The translations under genes were made by a program, and so were the position numbers. 64,000 bases of DNA from Prostheceraeus crozeri (taxonomy: Eukaryota; Platyhelminthes; Polycladida; Euryleptidae): contig CAJQUW010007533.1 of the NCBI GenBank assembly GCA_907163375.1, forward strand, positions 258,001 to 322,000, in the 5' to 3' direction. Shown piece after piece: positions 1 through 10,675 of the stretch. The notes under the pieces are model-generated. The model was not told the origin of the DNA. It saw nothing but the letters and a program-made list of their open reading frames with translations, and searched no databases. Positions within the stretch are counted from its first letter, which is position 1. Each line of letters opens with the position of its first letter.

Positions 1-1441
1 TGCTTGGGTGCTTCGCCGATTCGCCACTTGTCTGTCTCCAGCAATAACTCATCTATTTAATCTGAGTCTACGTACCGGTATTGTGCCCAGTTGCTTTAAA
101 TTAGCCAATGTATCTCCCATTCCTAAAGTAGACCGTCCATGTTCAGTATCTGATTTTCGTCCAATTTCATTGTTATCTTCTTTGTCAAAAGCTCTTGAAC
201 GAATTGTTTGTTCTAAATTTTTAATGCCTAGTGTGAAAGATGACATTCATGCTTCTCAATTCGCTTTTGTTTCTAGGCCAGGTTCTGGAACTGTACCAGC
301 GCTTGTTCTGATTTATCACAAAATTCTTCACTTTTTAGACTCTGCTTCTGGTGCTGTTCGTCTATTATCTATAGATTTACAGAAGGCTTTCGAAAGGCTG
401 CCTCACCATGTGATTGTGAATACATGTTTGAAGTTTTCCATTCCATTATCTATTGTTAAATGGATATCTAATTTTATTTCTGATAGATTACAGCGTGTTT
501 CAGTAAATGCAGAACTGTCAGGTTGGGTTCCAGTTACCAGTGGGATACCACAAGGTAGTGTGATTGGCCCTATTTTGTTTGCCATTGCAGTAAATGATTT
601 ATTCCCAGTTTGCGATAATACCACTCTTGTTAAGTATGCTGATGACATGGTGTTTATACATTGTATCCGTAAATTGTCGGATGATGGACTATATGAAGAG
701 TGGGAGAATATTGTTAACTGGTCTGACAGCATTCAATTACCATTGAATTATTCAAAGTGTAAAATTTTGAACATTGTGACTAATTCAAATTTATTTACAC
801 TCCCAGTTTTCGTAAGTAATGGTGCTTCTTTGGAAAATGTTCTGTCCATGAAAATTCTGGGTGTCGTTTTTTCAAATGATTTAAAGTGGAACCAACATGT
901 TGAAGGTATTGTCAAAAAGATTAGCAGGCGTGTTTTTATTTTTCGCAACCTGAGAAGGTCTCATTGTAGTGTCGAGCTGATGGTCCGTTGTTACATCTCA
1001 CTAGTCCGTTCAATTATCTTGTACGCTTATCCTTGTGTTTGCAATATGTCTCAATATGTTTTTCAGAAATTATTGTCTATTGAACGTCGAATATTTCGTA
1101 TTATTGGTTTGAACCCTTCTGATTGGTCTTATATCTCCATCAGCCACGTTTGTGACTTCAGTGGTAAAAAATTGTTCAAACAAATCCAGGATTGTGAAAG
1201 ACACCCCCTTCGGGCTATTTTCTGGGTAAAAAATGTTAGTTATGCTTTAAGAAATGCTAATTGTTTGCATCGTCCTTTTGCAAAATCAAAACGTTTTCGT
1301 CAATCCTTTATTAAGTATTGTGTTTAACTTCCTTTTTTATCCATCCTACCATGTATATTCCTGTCTTCTTGATATTTGTATAGTGACATTCGAAATTATT
1401 GTAATGTGCTCACGGAATGCTTGCTTTGTGAGACAATAAAG
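1..1441 (+). mobile_element. LINE (non-LTR retrotransposon), 3' part
   Basis: The left window edge cuts the element. What remains is the reverse-transcriptase half of ORF2, a short 3' UTR and a terminal AATAAAGTT followed by ATT repeats, the tail style of CR1/Jockey-like LINEs. The same tail and the same C-terminal protein block occur on the minus strand at 61.29-61.85 kb, so this is a multicopy family in the genome. Family naming finer than CR1/Jockey-like would need a search. Confidence 0.85.
8..1327 (+). CDS. LINE reverse transcriptase, C-terminal 439 residues open
   Basis: This is a reverse transcriptase that copies element RNA at a nicked chromosomal target. Visible motifs are PIPK and the DFRPISLLSSLSK block (residues about 37-60), motif A DLQKAF (about 123-128), motif B GIPQGSVIGPILF (about 179-191) and motif C YADD (210-213). 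The thumb and C-terminal region follow, with the LSIERRIFRIIG block near residue 357. The endonuclease domain would lie upstream, outside the window, so the first Met is not a true start. The frame is uninterrupted for 1.3 kb, which suggests recent insertion. Family identity is certain at the level of LINE reverse transcriptase. Confidence 0.9.
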   Translation: MLRRFATCLSPAITHLFNLSLRTGIVPSCFKLANVSPIPKVDRPCSVSDFRPISLLSSLSKALERIVCSKFLMPSVKDDIHASQFAFVSRPGSGTVPALVLIYHKILHFLDSASGAVRLLSIDLQKAFERLPHHVIVNTCLKFSIPLSIVKWISNFISDRLQRVSVNAELSGWVPVTSGIPQGSVIGPILFAIAVNDLFPVCDNTTLVKYADDMVFIHCIRKLSDDGLYEEWENIVNWSDSIQLPLNYSKCKILNIVTNSNLFTLPVFVSNGASLENVLSMKILGVVFSNDLKWNQHVEGIVKKISRRVFIFRNLRRSHCSVELMVRCYISLVRSIILYAYPCVCNMSQYVFQKLLSIERRIFRIIGLNPSDWSYISISHVCDFSGKKLFKQIQDCERHPLRAIFWVKNVSYALRNANCLHRPFAKSKRFRQSFIKYCV

Positions 1442-1465
1442 TTATTATTATTATTATTATTATTT
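1442..1465. repeat. (ATT)n LINE tail microsatellite
   Basis: About eight ATT units follow the AATAAAG of the LINE 3' end. This is the usual tail made during target-primed integration for this group. Confidence 0.9.
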
Positions 1466-1784
1466 CTCCTAATTCTAACCTAATAATTCTGTATTTATGA
1501 ATTCCAATTAACTAAAAATTCTACATGTGCTGTTTCTTATACTTACATATAGCGCAAATACAAGATGCAAAGACATAATGCGACAATAAGTGTTTACAGA
1601 ATGCAATCCACCCTCCAAGTGCATGCATGGCTCCACGTGCCTTCCTGGGGCGACTGCACAGAAACACTGTTAGTCTGACAAAACTCTAACAGTGTCATTC
1701 ACCCATTGATTTTTGCATGTCACTAAGTGCTCACTAACCAACACTGTTTCTGAACGGTCGCCCTTAGCAAATTCACGCTCTCGA

Positions 1785-1935
1785 CAGATGGTTCGGTGGC
1801 CTTGTGGTTAGAGTGTATGCTTGCAAAACCTCCAGCTCCAACGTCTCTGGTTTAAACATGCCCACGACTGTTGAGACCTAACAGGTCGAAGCATGTCTCC
1901 TGGGTGGCTTCATGTGTTGAGATTTGATAAATCTA
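1785..1935 (+). mobile_element. Possible tRNA-derived SINE
   Basis: A block reading GGTGGCCTTGTGGTTAGAGT resembles a tRNA A box with D-loop. About 45 bases on, CTCTGGTTTAAAC resembles a decayed B box. Spacing fits a pol III internal promoter. No clear tail or target duplication was found, so this is a tentative call. Confidence 0.35.
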
Positions 1936-2754
1936 TCAATTGTCAAGTCTCTTGTCTTAGCAAATAATGGAATACAGACCAAGAGCAGCCTGCCTTCGAT
2001 CTGCTTATTGATGAAATGTCACAAATGGAAATTCGTGAATTTTGTTGTAAATCAATTTTGTGTTATTTCTTTCATAACAGACTTTTCCATATTTCAGACC
2101 GTGACCGCCCGACTTATGCACGCTATTGACGGAATTGCCAAAGACGTAGAAATCAACATTTCTGACAAGACTGCATTTTACATTATCCTTTCGCTGATGA
2201 TAACATTGTTTTGCCGAATCGTACATCTTTTTCACATATCTGGATCTGAATTTCAATAAATGAGTATTGTTATAGCCTATCTATCAGATTTTAAAACCAA
2301 AGATAATTTTTCGAGGCAATTTTAGTTGTTCTACTCTTCAAGTCCTGGAAAACTGCTAATCTGAAAACTTGCATGTAGGCTACCGTATTTCCTCTAGTAA
2401 ACGATGCCCTCTAATAAACGCCCCACCTCTTATAGCAAGAAAATTAAAAAAGAATTACTAAGTGCAGCACATATTCCTCCAATCAGCTAAAATCAGGGAT
2501 ATGGTGGCACATGTCAAACGTCACTGGAATGCTTACTGATATTGCACTGTTTGTAGTCTACATCATGATAAAAGAAGTCACATGATAAAGGTGTCACACC
2601 TAGCCTCACACTCCAACCAATACATCCTATTTTATAGCGTCATCAAAATCAGATTCTAAATTATAAACACACTCGGTGACTTATGGAGCTTCCAGTACCG
2701 TCGAGCACTGAGTAATGTCAGGACTAATCTCGCTCAAGCATTGTGTGAGCCTCG
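1936..2754. other. No gene seen
   Basis: This is AT-rich non-coding DNA. Short open frames lack any recognisable domain. Near 2390-2440 the text CCGTATTTCC followed by two AATAAACG-like words looks like the terminal part of a decayed MITE, but I could not find a second end. Confidence 0.4.
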
Positions 2755-2762
2755 CTTTCAAG

Positions 2763-4001
2763 CAGAGCTGGAAAAATTCCACTGTAGTTTTTTGATTCCA
2801 ACTCCAGCTCCAGAGCAGAAATTTCAATTCCAGTTCCAGTCGAAATAGTTCAATTCAATTCCAATTCCATAATAATATTCAATTCCGACAATTGCATGTC
2901 GCGTATAGTGTATTATGTTAATGTATGTAACGCTCGTTCGTTTCAATCCAACCCTGCTCTTATCCTATCCTCGTTGTTCCTGTGTGCCGTTCCCTGCGTC
3001 GTTCCTATGTGCGTTCTCATGTTCATAGTTCATGTTTCTTGTGTACATGTATATATATGTAACCGGTCAGCCTACGCCACTTTCGCTTCGTAGATTGGAA
3101 GCGATGAGAAATTGACACAACAACAACTACCAACAACAACACATACGACATCTTCAGTAGCTGTTAGAAGAACTCCGGGCTCTCGCGGTGTAACTTAACT
3201 ACAGAAGTAACAACAACAACTTCCCGCCAGCGAACAACAACACATCAGCAAGCGCGATTGAAGATTGACGGTATAAGTGACACTGATATTTATGATATTT
3301 GTGATATTATTTTGATATAAGTGAGTCCGATAGAATTGAAATGAATTCAACATTAAGAAGTGAACTGTAAGTTTAAAGTTTTTCTTTTATCGCTGTGTAT
3401 CGCATCTATATAACTATAGTCTTAAAAATTAATAATGGAAATTGTTGTGATTGGAAGTTAAATAATATTTCATGTAATTGCCATTTTAATTGAATGATTA
3501 ATTATTAGAATAAGTTGTTGACACTGTCTATATTGTGATTTGAACTGACAGGGTTGCTGCTGCCCTTTAATGCAGCGTTAATTTTCCTCTTTCCAAAAAA
3601 TTGTTTTTCGTGTGAACAACAATTAAGCTAATCTCTAATTTTTGTGCTTATCCTATCAACAACTAAATTAAACAATTGTTTTATTTTGATTAATTATAAT
3701 TAGATGGGTTTAATTATATTTAGATGGGTTGGATTTCCCCACACTATCGAGCAACCACATTTCCCCGACGAGTCACACATTCAACAATAGAATAAAGCTC
3801 TCTCTGTCAATCTGTCTGTGTCTTATCTCTGCATGAAGGTAACACAACTGTCGAGTACTGTATGTTATTTCAATTTTTGTACAAATAGATTTATCACAGG
3901 TCTATCGAAAAAGTGGATTTGAGGTTTATAGAGGTCAATTCTAATTCTAATTCCAGTAGATTTAAATATCGTTAATTCCAATTCCGACTTTTCCAACTCT
4001 G
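2763..4001. mobile_element. hAT-like non-autonomous element with 8-bp TSD
   Basis: The left end CAGAGCTGGAAAAATTCC and the reverse complement of the right end, CAGAGTTGGAAAAGTCGG, form imperfect TIRs starting with CAGAG, a hAT hallmark. Both are flanked by CTTTCAAG (2755-2762 and 4002-4009), a perfect 8-bp target duplication. Subterminal DNA is rich in AATTCCAATTCC-type words on both sides (2780-2890, 3930-3990). There is no transposase; the middle (about 2890-3850) is unlike the ends and is probably another insertion. Confidence 0.8.
2897..3850 (+). mobile_element. Possible solo LTR inside the hAT-like element
   Basis: The block starts TGTCGCG and ends near GGTAACACA. It holds CAACAA-rich stretches and an AATAAAGCTCTCTCTGTC polyadenylation-like segment near its end, resembling an LTR. 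I did not find a convincing target duplication, so this is only a candidate fossil. Confidence 0.25.
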
Positions 4002-4189
4002 CTTTCAAGTGGCCATGGGAGAGAAAAGACAAATACATAAACTGTACCGAGAATTCCAAAGAATTAGTTACACACTGTGTTCATTCAGCGCCGAAGCTAT
4101 CACACCATGTCGGCAATCAGTAAATCAGTAATGCAGTAAGAAGACTGCTAGATTAGTTTTTTACTAGATGCTTTTTTTCCCTATCCTTT

Positions 4190-4474
4190 GAGAGAACTAA
4201 CCATATAGAGTGAGCATAGGTAGAGTGTCGACTCAAAACAGTATCTGTATACAGTGAAACGTTTTATATGAAAAGATTCATTTTTCGCGGAGATAACGTT
4301 CCTGCGGTCCAAAAAATTTTTTGAGCAGTTTTTATAAAGCTAATGTTTTGCAAATTATTCCTGTGTTTGTATACTACGGAGGAACTAATTTATAAGCTAC
4401 ATGAAACAGGTTCGATATCAGAAGGAATGATATTTGCTAACAAGTATTTTAATTAAGCTGAAATTGAGCTGATG
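4190..4474 (+). repeat. Interspersed repeat R, copy A, left half
   Basis: This segment (from about AGAGTGTCGACTC through CAGTGAAAC, AAAAGATTCA and CGTTCCTGCGGTCC) recurs at 35.63-35.92 kb and, reversed, at 27.96-28.13 kb. Copy A is split by the Polinton at 4474/24264. Its class is unknown. It must predate the Polinton because the right half continues at 24264. Confidence 0.75.
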
Positions 4475-5183
4475 AGTAATGGGAAAAAGACCGGACCAGG
4501 ACACCATAAAATCAAAAAAATAGTATCTTTAAAAACGACATAAATTCATGAATTTAGACCCTTTTTCAGGTTTTTAAGACCTAAATACATGGATTTGGTT
4601 CATTCAAAAAGTACCATTTCTTTCAAAAATGGTACTTTTAAAAACGACATAAATTCATGAATTTAGGTCTTAAAAACCTGAAAAAGGGACTAAATTCATG
4701 AATTTATGTCGTTTTTAAAAGTACCCAATTTTCAAATTTTTCAAAATCTCAAATTTGAGAATTACAATCGGGCGAAGCCCTAGAACCTTCGGTTCGATTT
4801 TCACCCTCAAAATCATGACCGTTCCAGGACACCGAAAAATCAGAAAAGTTAAGAATCTCAAATTTGTGAATTACAATTTTTTACCTTGAAAATCATGACC
4901 GTTCTAGGACACTAAAAATTATAAAAGTTGAGTATCTCAAATTTGAGAATTACAATCTGGCGAAGCCCTAGAACCTTCGGTTCGATTTTCATTGCTTAAA
5001 TCATGACCGTTCAAGGACACCGAAAATCATAAAAGTTGAGAATTTCAAATTCATGAGTTTAGACGTTTTTCAGGTTTTTAAAATATATCATGTGACTAAT
5101 AATATTTCTTTAAAAATGGAAGAAACAAAAGTGGAAGGAACTTCAGAAATGGAAGGAACCTCAAGAATATATCCTTCGTTATC
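4475..5183 (+). repeat. Polinton left TIR
   Basis: The arm is 709 bases and pairs with 23541-24263. It contains a perfect-arm hairpin (4632-4724), three related ~110-base subrepeats (4750-5045) each with a GACCGTT(C)nAGGACAC word, and two mini double hairpins. The start of the first gene lies inside the arm, so the right arm holds a second copy of that start. Confidence 0.95.
4632..4724. repeat. Long hairpin inside left TIR
   Basis: Arms 4632-4665 and 4691-4724 are perfect 34-base reverse complements (starting GTACTTTTAAAAACGACATA) around a 25-base spacer. The mirrored copy lies at 24014-24106. It is a plausible recognition or replication structure; the role is inferred only from position. 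Confidence 0.9.
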
Positions 5184-5839
5184 ATATGAACGTAGTTCTA
5201 CTTTAATGGACATTGAAAAGATTAACATTGAAAAAATGAATAAAGAAAAACACAAAGATAGAGTTAGGTATATGAAAGATAAAGAATCTCAATTATTATT
5301 AAGATTAGAGCATTATAAAAAGTTAAGAAAGAGATGGTCTAAAGTTAAGAATGTAACACAAGGAATTGGCATATTCTTAACAATAAGTTTAGGTGCTTTA
5401 ACAATTGTTATATCTTCAGGTGTTTTAGTAATTTATAGTAGTTGCTACAGCTTTAACAGGTACGGGTGTTTTTGCAACTTCACTTGTTACAATGTTAGAT
5501 AAATCTTTAATATCAAAGAAACGAAAATCATTAAAAACTAAGCATTTACATATTAAAGAAGTCTATGATAAACTACACTACTACTTTCAAAGAGTATGTG
5601 ATGATAATGTTATTACGTTAGATGAGATTGAAAAATTTGATCAAATAGCTAATGAAGTAAATCAAATATCATTTCAATCACAGACAGAAAAAGTTAATGA
5701 TAAAAATAAAAAGGATGGTAAAATTTCTAGTGATGGTAAAACTTTTATTGATGATAAAATTTTTAACGAAGAAAATGATAAAATTTTTTTAGAAGAGCTA
5801 AAAACTTTATTAGACAAAACTTTATTAAACAAAACTTAA
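5116..5839 (+). pseudogene. Polinton accessory protein with hydrophobic segment (broken)
   Basis: The first part begins MEETKVEG inside the left TIR and is followed by a charged, probably helical stretch and a hydrophobic, membrane-type segment (GIGIFLTISLGALTIVI). A downstream part is rich in Lys and Asp and carries DGK/DDK-type repeats. I do not recognise the family. The gene looks broken, about one break. A short copy of its beginning exists in the right TIR. It may be a virion or host-membrane protein, which is inference from the hydrophobic segment. Confidence 0.6.
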
Positions 5840-5840
5840 T

Positions 5841-5915
5841 ACGAGAAAATTTTAAACGAGAAAATTTTAAACGTGAAAACTTTAAACGTGAAAACTTTAA
5901 ACGAAAAGATTACAA
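5841..5915 (+). repeat. 15-base tandem repeat, five units
   Basis: Units of the type ACGAGAAAATTTTAA / ACGTGAAAACTTTAA repeat head to tail immediately after the accessory gene. The 15-base period keeps a reading frame, so they may have arisen by expansion of coding repeats. Confidence 0.85.
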
Positions 5916-6072
5916 ACAACAAAGCAATAAAAAAATAATTTGTTCAGTAAAATGTTTTTGCTGTATACCAATGTTACCACAAAATTCAAATATTATATTT
6001 TAAAAAAAATAGACAAAATTAAAGCTGATAATAAAAAATAAAATATTAAAACATTATATTTGTATATTTTTA

Positions 6073-6861
6073 TTACTCGGTAAACAATTGTTCGATAACT
6101 CTTTCATGAATTTTTTTATCAATATTAATTGTGATAAATCCATAATCTTTTGACCAAGCATTATTACACGATTGTTTAAATTCATCTTTATCTCTTATAC
6201 ATAAATCTCTTAACAAATCACTTAAGTTTCTTGCATTTATTTCAAATAGTATAAATATATTTGCATTCTTTCTAATAACACTTCCATCTAATGAATACAT
6301 ACTTTGTGTTAAATAAAAAACACTACAGTTATTATGTCTACCTCGTGTAAAATAATTTCTCTGAACTGACTGATTTCTGTCATTAACACAATCATCAAAA
6401 ATTACACAATGTTTCATTGTTTTATCTAGTTTACTAGGATCTTGCATATTACCACTATCATCTATTAATTGTATTTTTATATGCTTATTTTTATTGGATT
6501 CAACTAATTGTTTATTTTTTGCTGCTTCTTCACACCACAAATTTATTTCTTCTTCATATTCAGATTTTTCGTATTCTTCGAATAGAGAAGCAATTGCTTT
6601 TTTTGTAAGATTATTTTCAAATCCATATTTTAAAAATTGATAGACGGGTTGTTCTGCTGTTGTTGTATAAATTATAAGATTGTCATAATCTAAAAAATTT
6701 GGAGTCGTTAAAATTTTAAATAATAGATATGTTTTTCCACATCCTGATCTTCCGCAAATAACTGCTAAAACTTTATTAGATAAATTTGGATGATGATTAA
6801 ATTTAAGTTTTTTTTTATTTAAAGTCATTTCATTCATTTTTAAAGTAATAAATTCATCCAT
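6073..6861 (-). CDS. A32/FtsK-type genome-packaging ATPase
   Basis: The 262-residue protein is of the HerA/FtsK superfamily as found in Polintons, virophages and NCLDVs, where it drives DNA into capsids. Walker A is CGRSGCGKT (about residues 36-44) and Walker B is VIFDDC (about 153-158). A downstream FTRGRHNNCSVFYLTQS block contains the conserved Arg and sensor Gln region. The start is MDEFITLKMNEM, with an AT-rich leader upstream. Frame and motifs look whole. It is one of two P-loop ATPases in this element; the second is at 13965-15506 and is quite different. Confidence 0.9.
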   Translation of the reverse strand: MDEFITLKMNEMTLNKKKLKFNHHPNLSNKVLAVICGRSGCGKTYLLFKILTTPNFLDYDNLIIYTTTAEQPVYQFLKYGFENNLTKKAIASLFEEYEKSEYEEEINLWCEEAAKNKQLVESNKNKHIKIQLIDDSGNMQDPSKLDKTMKHCVIFDDCVNDRNQSVQRNYFTRGRHNNCSVFYLTQSMYSLDGSVIRKNANIFILFEINARNLSDLLRDLCIRDKDEFKQSCNNAWSKDYGFITINIDKKIHERVIEQLFTE

Positions 6862-7016
6862 TATTGAATTAGTGTTTTTAGAAACAAAAAAATAAAAATA
6901 AAATTTTAATTTAAGTTTATTTTTATTTTTTTGTTTCTAAAAAGATTAATAAGATTAATAAGATTAATAATGAAAATGATAAAAAAAATTAAACTTCTCT
7001 ATTGTAGCGTAAAAGT

Positions 7017-7805
7017 TTATACCTCCCGAACCAAAAGATCTATCATAATCTCTTCACCTCCAAAATTTATTTCTTGTCCTTTTTCATCAGTGATTCTAAT
7101 GCCAATGTTGTTAATAGTTTTTCTTGTAATAGGAAAATATATTAATGTTTGTGGAATTACATTTAATCTATAACCAATGGGTACAGTAAAAGCTGGAAAA
7201 CTGAATATTAAATTTGATAATTTACCATTTATATAACCTCCTTCAATAATGTCACAATGTACAACAATTGAATTTATTTCAGTTATTTTTGGAATCTTCT
7301 CACCTAAATGATAACCTTGACTATAGGTTTGTTTATTAAATCCTAATAGCTTTGACAATGATCTATCATGATTAAAATCAACTTGATGATTTTCGTCTAA
7401 AGTAAGAGAAAATTTATTAACTGCCGGTTCAACTGCAAAATGTAATTGTTTCTTATCTTTAAATGATATACCTAAATGTCTCTTAATTTCATTTGATATT
7501 GTTTCAACTTCGTAAGAACCAGGAAGAAAAGTTAGTACTTTCCACGTTTTGCCTTTATCAGTAGAATATCTAAATTGATCATTCACATCTTTGATAACGT
7601 TTTGAATAGTGTTAAATGTAGAGAAACTAGTCAATGCAATTTGATAATTTTTATTTTGTTCCAAATGTAGAATGGGTTCTAAATTACAAGTGTGTGATGA
7701 AGTAGTTGTTATAATTTTTAACGTCGTACTAAATTTTGATGAACCCAAAATCTCTGTCAAATTTTCTAAATGATTATTAATTTTGTCTAAATCTGCTGAA
7801 CACAT
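7017..7805 (-). CDS. Minor capsid (single jelly-roll, penton-like) protein
   Basis: A 262-residue protein. It has beta-rich character with a conserved C-terminal region: EGGYINGKLSNLIFSFPAF, IGYRLNVIPQTLIYFPI and NIGIRITDEKGQEINFGGEE. This pattern is typical of the Polinton minor capsid protein, the presumed penton at the capsid vertices. The N-terminal third has a short helical stretch followed by the YQIALTSFSTFNTI segment. It reads open. It lies next to the packaging ATPase and the polymerase-side genes, all leftward. The identification rests on remembered family motifs, not a search. Confidence 0.8.
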   Translation of the reverse strand: MCSADLDKINNHLENLTEILGSSKFSTTLKIITTTSSHTCNLEPILHLEQNKNYQIALTSFSTFNTIQNVIKDVNDQFRYSTDKGKTWKVLTFLPGSYEVETISNEIKRHLGISFKDKKQLHFAVEPAVNKFSLTLDENHQVDFNHDRSLSKLLGFNKQTYSQGYHLGEKIPKITEINSIVVHCDIIEGGYINGKLSNLIFSFPAFTVPIGYRLNVIPQTLIYFPITRKTINNIGIRITDEKGQEINFGGEEIMIDLLVREV

Positions 7806-7873
7806 TTTTAAACTAAAAAATTAAATAAATATTTTTTTTATAAAAAATTAAAAACAACAACATATTTCAGCTA

Positions 7874-7901
7874 CGGGCGAAGTCCTAGATCATTCGGTTC
7901 G
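7874..7901. repeat. Mini double hairpin at a gene end
   Basis: GGGCGAAGTCC followed by a decayed GAtCattcGGTTC stem. It overlaps the 3' end of the leftward 277-residue gene. It belongs to the family of paired stems with GAA/TTC loops described in the findings. Confidence 0.7.
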
Positions 7902-8718
7902 TTATACTTTTATAATCCTCTTCATTTAGAATCTTCTTTTCTAACAGTCTTTTCAATATAGCATGAATTTCATTGAAACTAGAATTATGTCCTTCTTTTA
8001 TTGCAGATATTAAAATATTTAATCTATTTAGTAATTCTTGTGGATCATCTGGTAAAAATACAGTTGTTTCTGTTTTCTGTTTTTTTGTTTTCTGTTTTTC
8101 AGATAAACCTTTTCCTATTTTAACTCCCGTTGATAATAAATTTTCTAATTGTTTATAACGTCTAAGAGATTTTACTACACCAACTCTGTCTAACATAGCT
8201 TTATATTTTATGAGATCTTCTACAGCATAATTTTTTAAATCTGCTCCTCTTAAAAGATCAACAAAATTTCTATCTAAACTAATAGGTTTTTTATCTGGCG
8301 TAAAAATTAATCCTCGTAAAGGTTGTGGAAATATTTCTTTACCACCAAGATAAAATCTTGCAAATAATTTTTTATCTAAAAAGAAAGTAGAATGTTCGAA
8401 TAACATAGATTTTGGTAATTTTTTATCTATGTTTGCCTCTAATAAACCATAGTCATCTAATAGTGTTTTAAGTACAGGATCCGCTATATCAACACGTTTT
8501 TCATTAAGTTCCTTTTCAAGAGTTTTAAATGGTTCGACAGTTTTTTCATAATCAGTTTTTACTTCTTCAGTTAATTTTAATTTATCAAACATATCAGATT
8601 GAATACCAGCTTTTGTCATTCTATGTTGAAGATGATTTTCTTTCATAATATTTCTTTGTTTTATTAATTCGTCTAATTGTTTTATTCTTTTAAAATTATC
8701 AGCTCTAACTTTATCCAT
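7885..8718 (-). CDS. Polinton conserved protein, 277 residues, unknown role
   Basis: It begins MDKVRADNFKRIKQLDELIK, a basic helical N-terminus. The middle region holds FFLDKKLFARFYLGGKEIFP and LRGLIFTPDKKPISLDRNF, and the C-terminus is helical. The first ~35 residues are nearly repeated in the small protein at 17923-18096. I have no confident function. Its place between minor capsid protein and polymerase suggests a virion or DNA-associated role, but that is inference. It reads open. Confidence 0.65.
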   Translation of the reverse strand: MDKVRADNFKRIKQLDELIKQRNIMKENHLQHRMTKAGIQSDMFDKLKLTEEVKTDYEKTVEPFKTLEKELNEKRVDIADPVLKTLLDDYGLLEANIDKKLPKSMLFEHSTFFLDKKLFARFYLGGKEIFPQPLRGLIFTPDKKPISLDRNFVDLLRGADLKNYAVEDLIKYKAMLDRVGVVKSLRRYKQLENLLSTGVKIGKGLSEKQKTKKQKTETTVFLPDDPQELLNRLNILISAIKEGHNSSFNEIHAILKRLLEKKILNEEDYKSITNRMI

Positions 8719-10608
8719 TTTTATATGATAATTTTATATTATTATTTTATGTTATATTATTATATTATTTTATAATATTTTATAATATTTTATATTTTTA
8801 TATTGTTATATTTAGAAAATAGAAATTAGAAAATTAAAAAGGTAAAGTAGTTATTCCATCAGGTAAAATTTTTCTTTTATCATCAAATGGATCTAATGCT
8901 AATTTATGTTCTTCTTTTAAATACATTTTATGTTTTTTTGAATTAAGTCTATAATTACATGCTGTTTTTATTTCATTATTAAATAATGCATTTTTATAAT
9001 CTTGAAATGTTATTTGATTAGCCACTGATGCCTTTGAAATTCCTTTTAATGTTTTATGTGTTTTAATATTATTAGTTGTATTATAACAGTAACATTTAGA
9101 TTTTAAAAATATAGCTTCTGTTATGAAATCTTCATTTCCTTCTAATTCATCTTTTACTTTACATAAATCAGAAGGATGAATGATATCTTTTATTTTATTA
9201 ATTTCTTCATCAAGTGTAGAATTATACGGTATTGTTAATTCTAAGAAAACAGAATCGGTATCTGTAAAGTGTAATTTATAGTTTTTGCCATAAGCAGGCG
9301 CTAAATAATCATATATAAATCTATACATAAATAGTTTAGCTAATTCTAATATAGTGAAACCAATGAAATTAAACTTATCATGTTTTACGCTGTTTCGACG
9401 TAAATGTACAGCACATAGTTCATCACTAAATCTAGTAGTTCTTTTATATGTAGGTTTCCTTGTTAAATTTTGAAATCTATCTTTATCATAAACTATTTCA
9501 ATATTTTGTCTATTACGCACATTTTCTAAAGTCTTACCATAAAATGCATTATTCATTAATTTGAAGAACACGTTTCCAAAATCATCTTTATTTCTTTTAG
9601 ATATTTTGCGTTTTTCAATATTGAACTCAATATAATCTTTTAACTATTTAGATTTTTTATACACTAGTTTCCGGTGAATTTTTGTGAGAATCATTCCATG
9701 ATCTAAATACCAATCTAGCATTCTTCCTTCAACAACATACTTTCCTTTATTGTTTTGTGTTAACATAAGTTTTTTTGTTGGCCTATATTTCTTAGGAATT
9801 AAAGATTTTTGATAATCTGAAAAATCTTTTATAATGGGAATTTTGTTTTCTGGGCAGAAAGGATAATATTTTGTTGCGTCTTTTATATAATCAGGATATA
9901 CTAAATCAACTTCATATACATAACCAGAATTAAGATTTCCATCATATGTTTTTTGATAATTAAGATTATTACACCATGTCATCTCACCTGTTGGTAATTC
10001 TTGTATCATGCAAGAAGAATATAAGCTATTAAAATCATAATATAACAAATAGTTTTCTCGCATGAATTCATCAATTGCTTTTTCACGTTCTACTCCTTCT
10101 CGTTTCGTTCGAAAAATTTCTAATATTTTTTCTTTTTCTTCTGGAGATGAAGGTTTCATTATTCCATATTCTTGTGGATTTACTTTCTTATTATAACATT
10201 TAACATATCTATTACCTAAAACGGATGAAACTCCACCTCTAATTCCAGATTCAAAAAATAATAATTTATCATATGTATTTTCTTTATAATGTTTAAGTTT
10301 AACATTTGCATGTTTTAATCCTGCTAACCATGTTAAACCTGGTGTAGAATAACAATAACATGGATCTATTCCGTAATATTCTAAACACATATCACGAAAG
10401 TTTTCAAAAAGATCAGCTAGTATTAATACATCTATCTGTAGATATTTCATTGTATAATCATACATTGTTTTACAATTTAACTCTCTCCAATTTTTTTCAG
10501 CTTCTGCATAATCTTCTTCAGATAATTGTGATTGTTTTAATGTTGATTTAAATTTATTTATTGGAGGAAGTTGTTTTTCTTCCATAATTTTATTCACAGA
10601 ATTAAAAT

Positions 10609-10675
10609 CAGTCTTCGACTGTGAACCACAGGTTTTATCTCCAGTTATATCAGTCTTCGACTGTGAGCCGCAGGC
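10609..10675. repeat. Two mini double hairpins in the polymerase gene
   Basis: CAGTCTTCGACTG occurs twice, each followed within a few bases by a second small stem (AACCACAGGTT; GCCGCAGGC). They add the residue pair CGSQSKTD twice to the polymerase without disturbing the frame. Confidence 0.8.
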
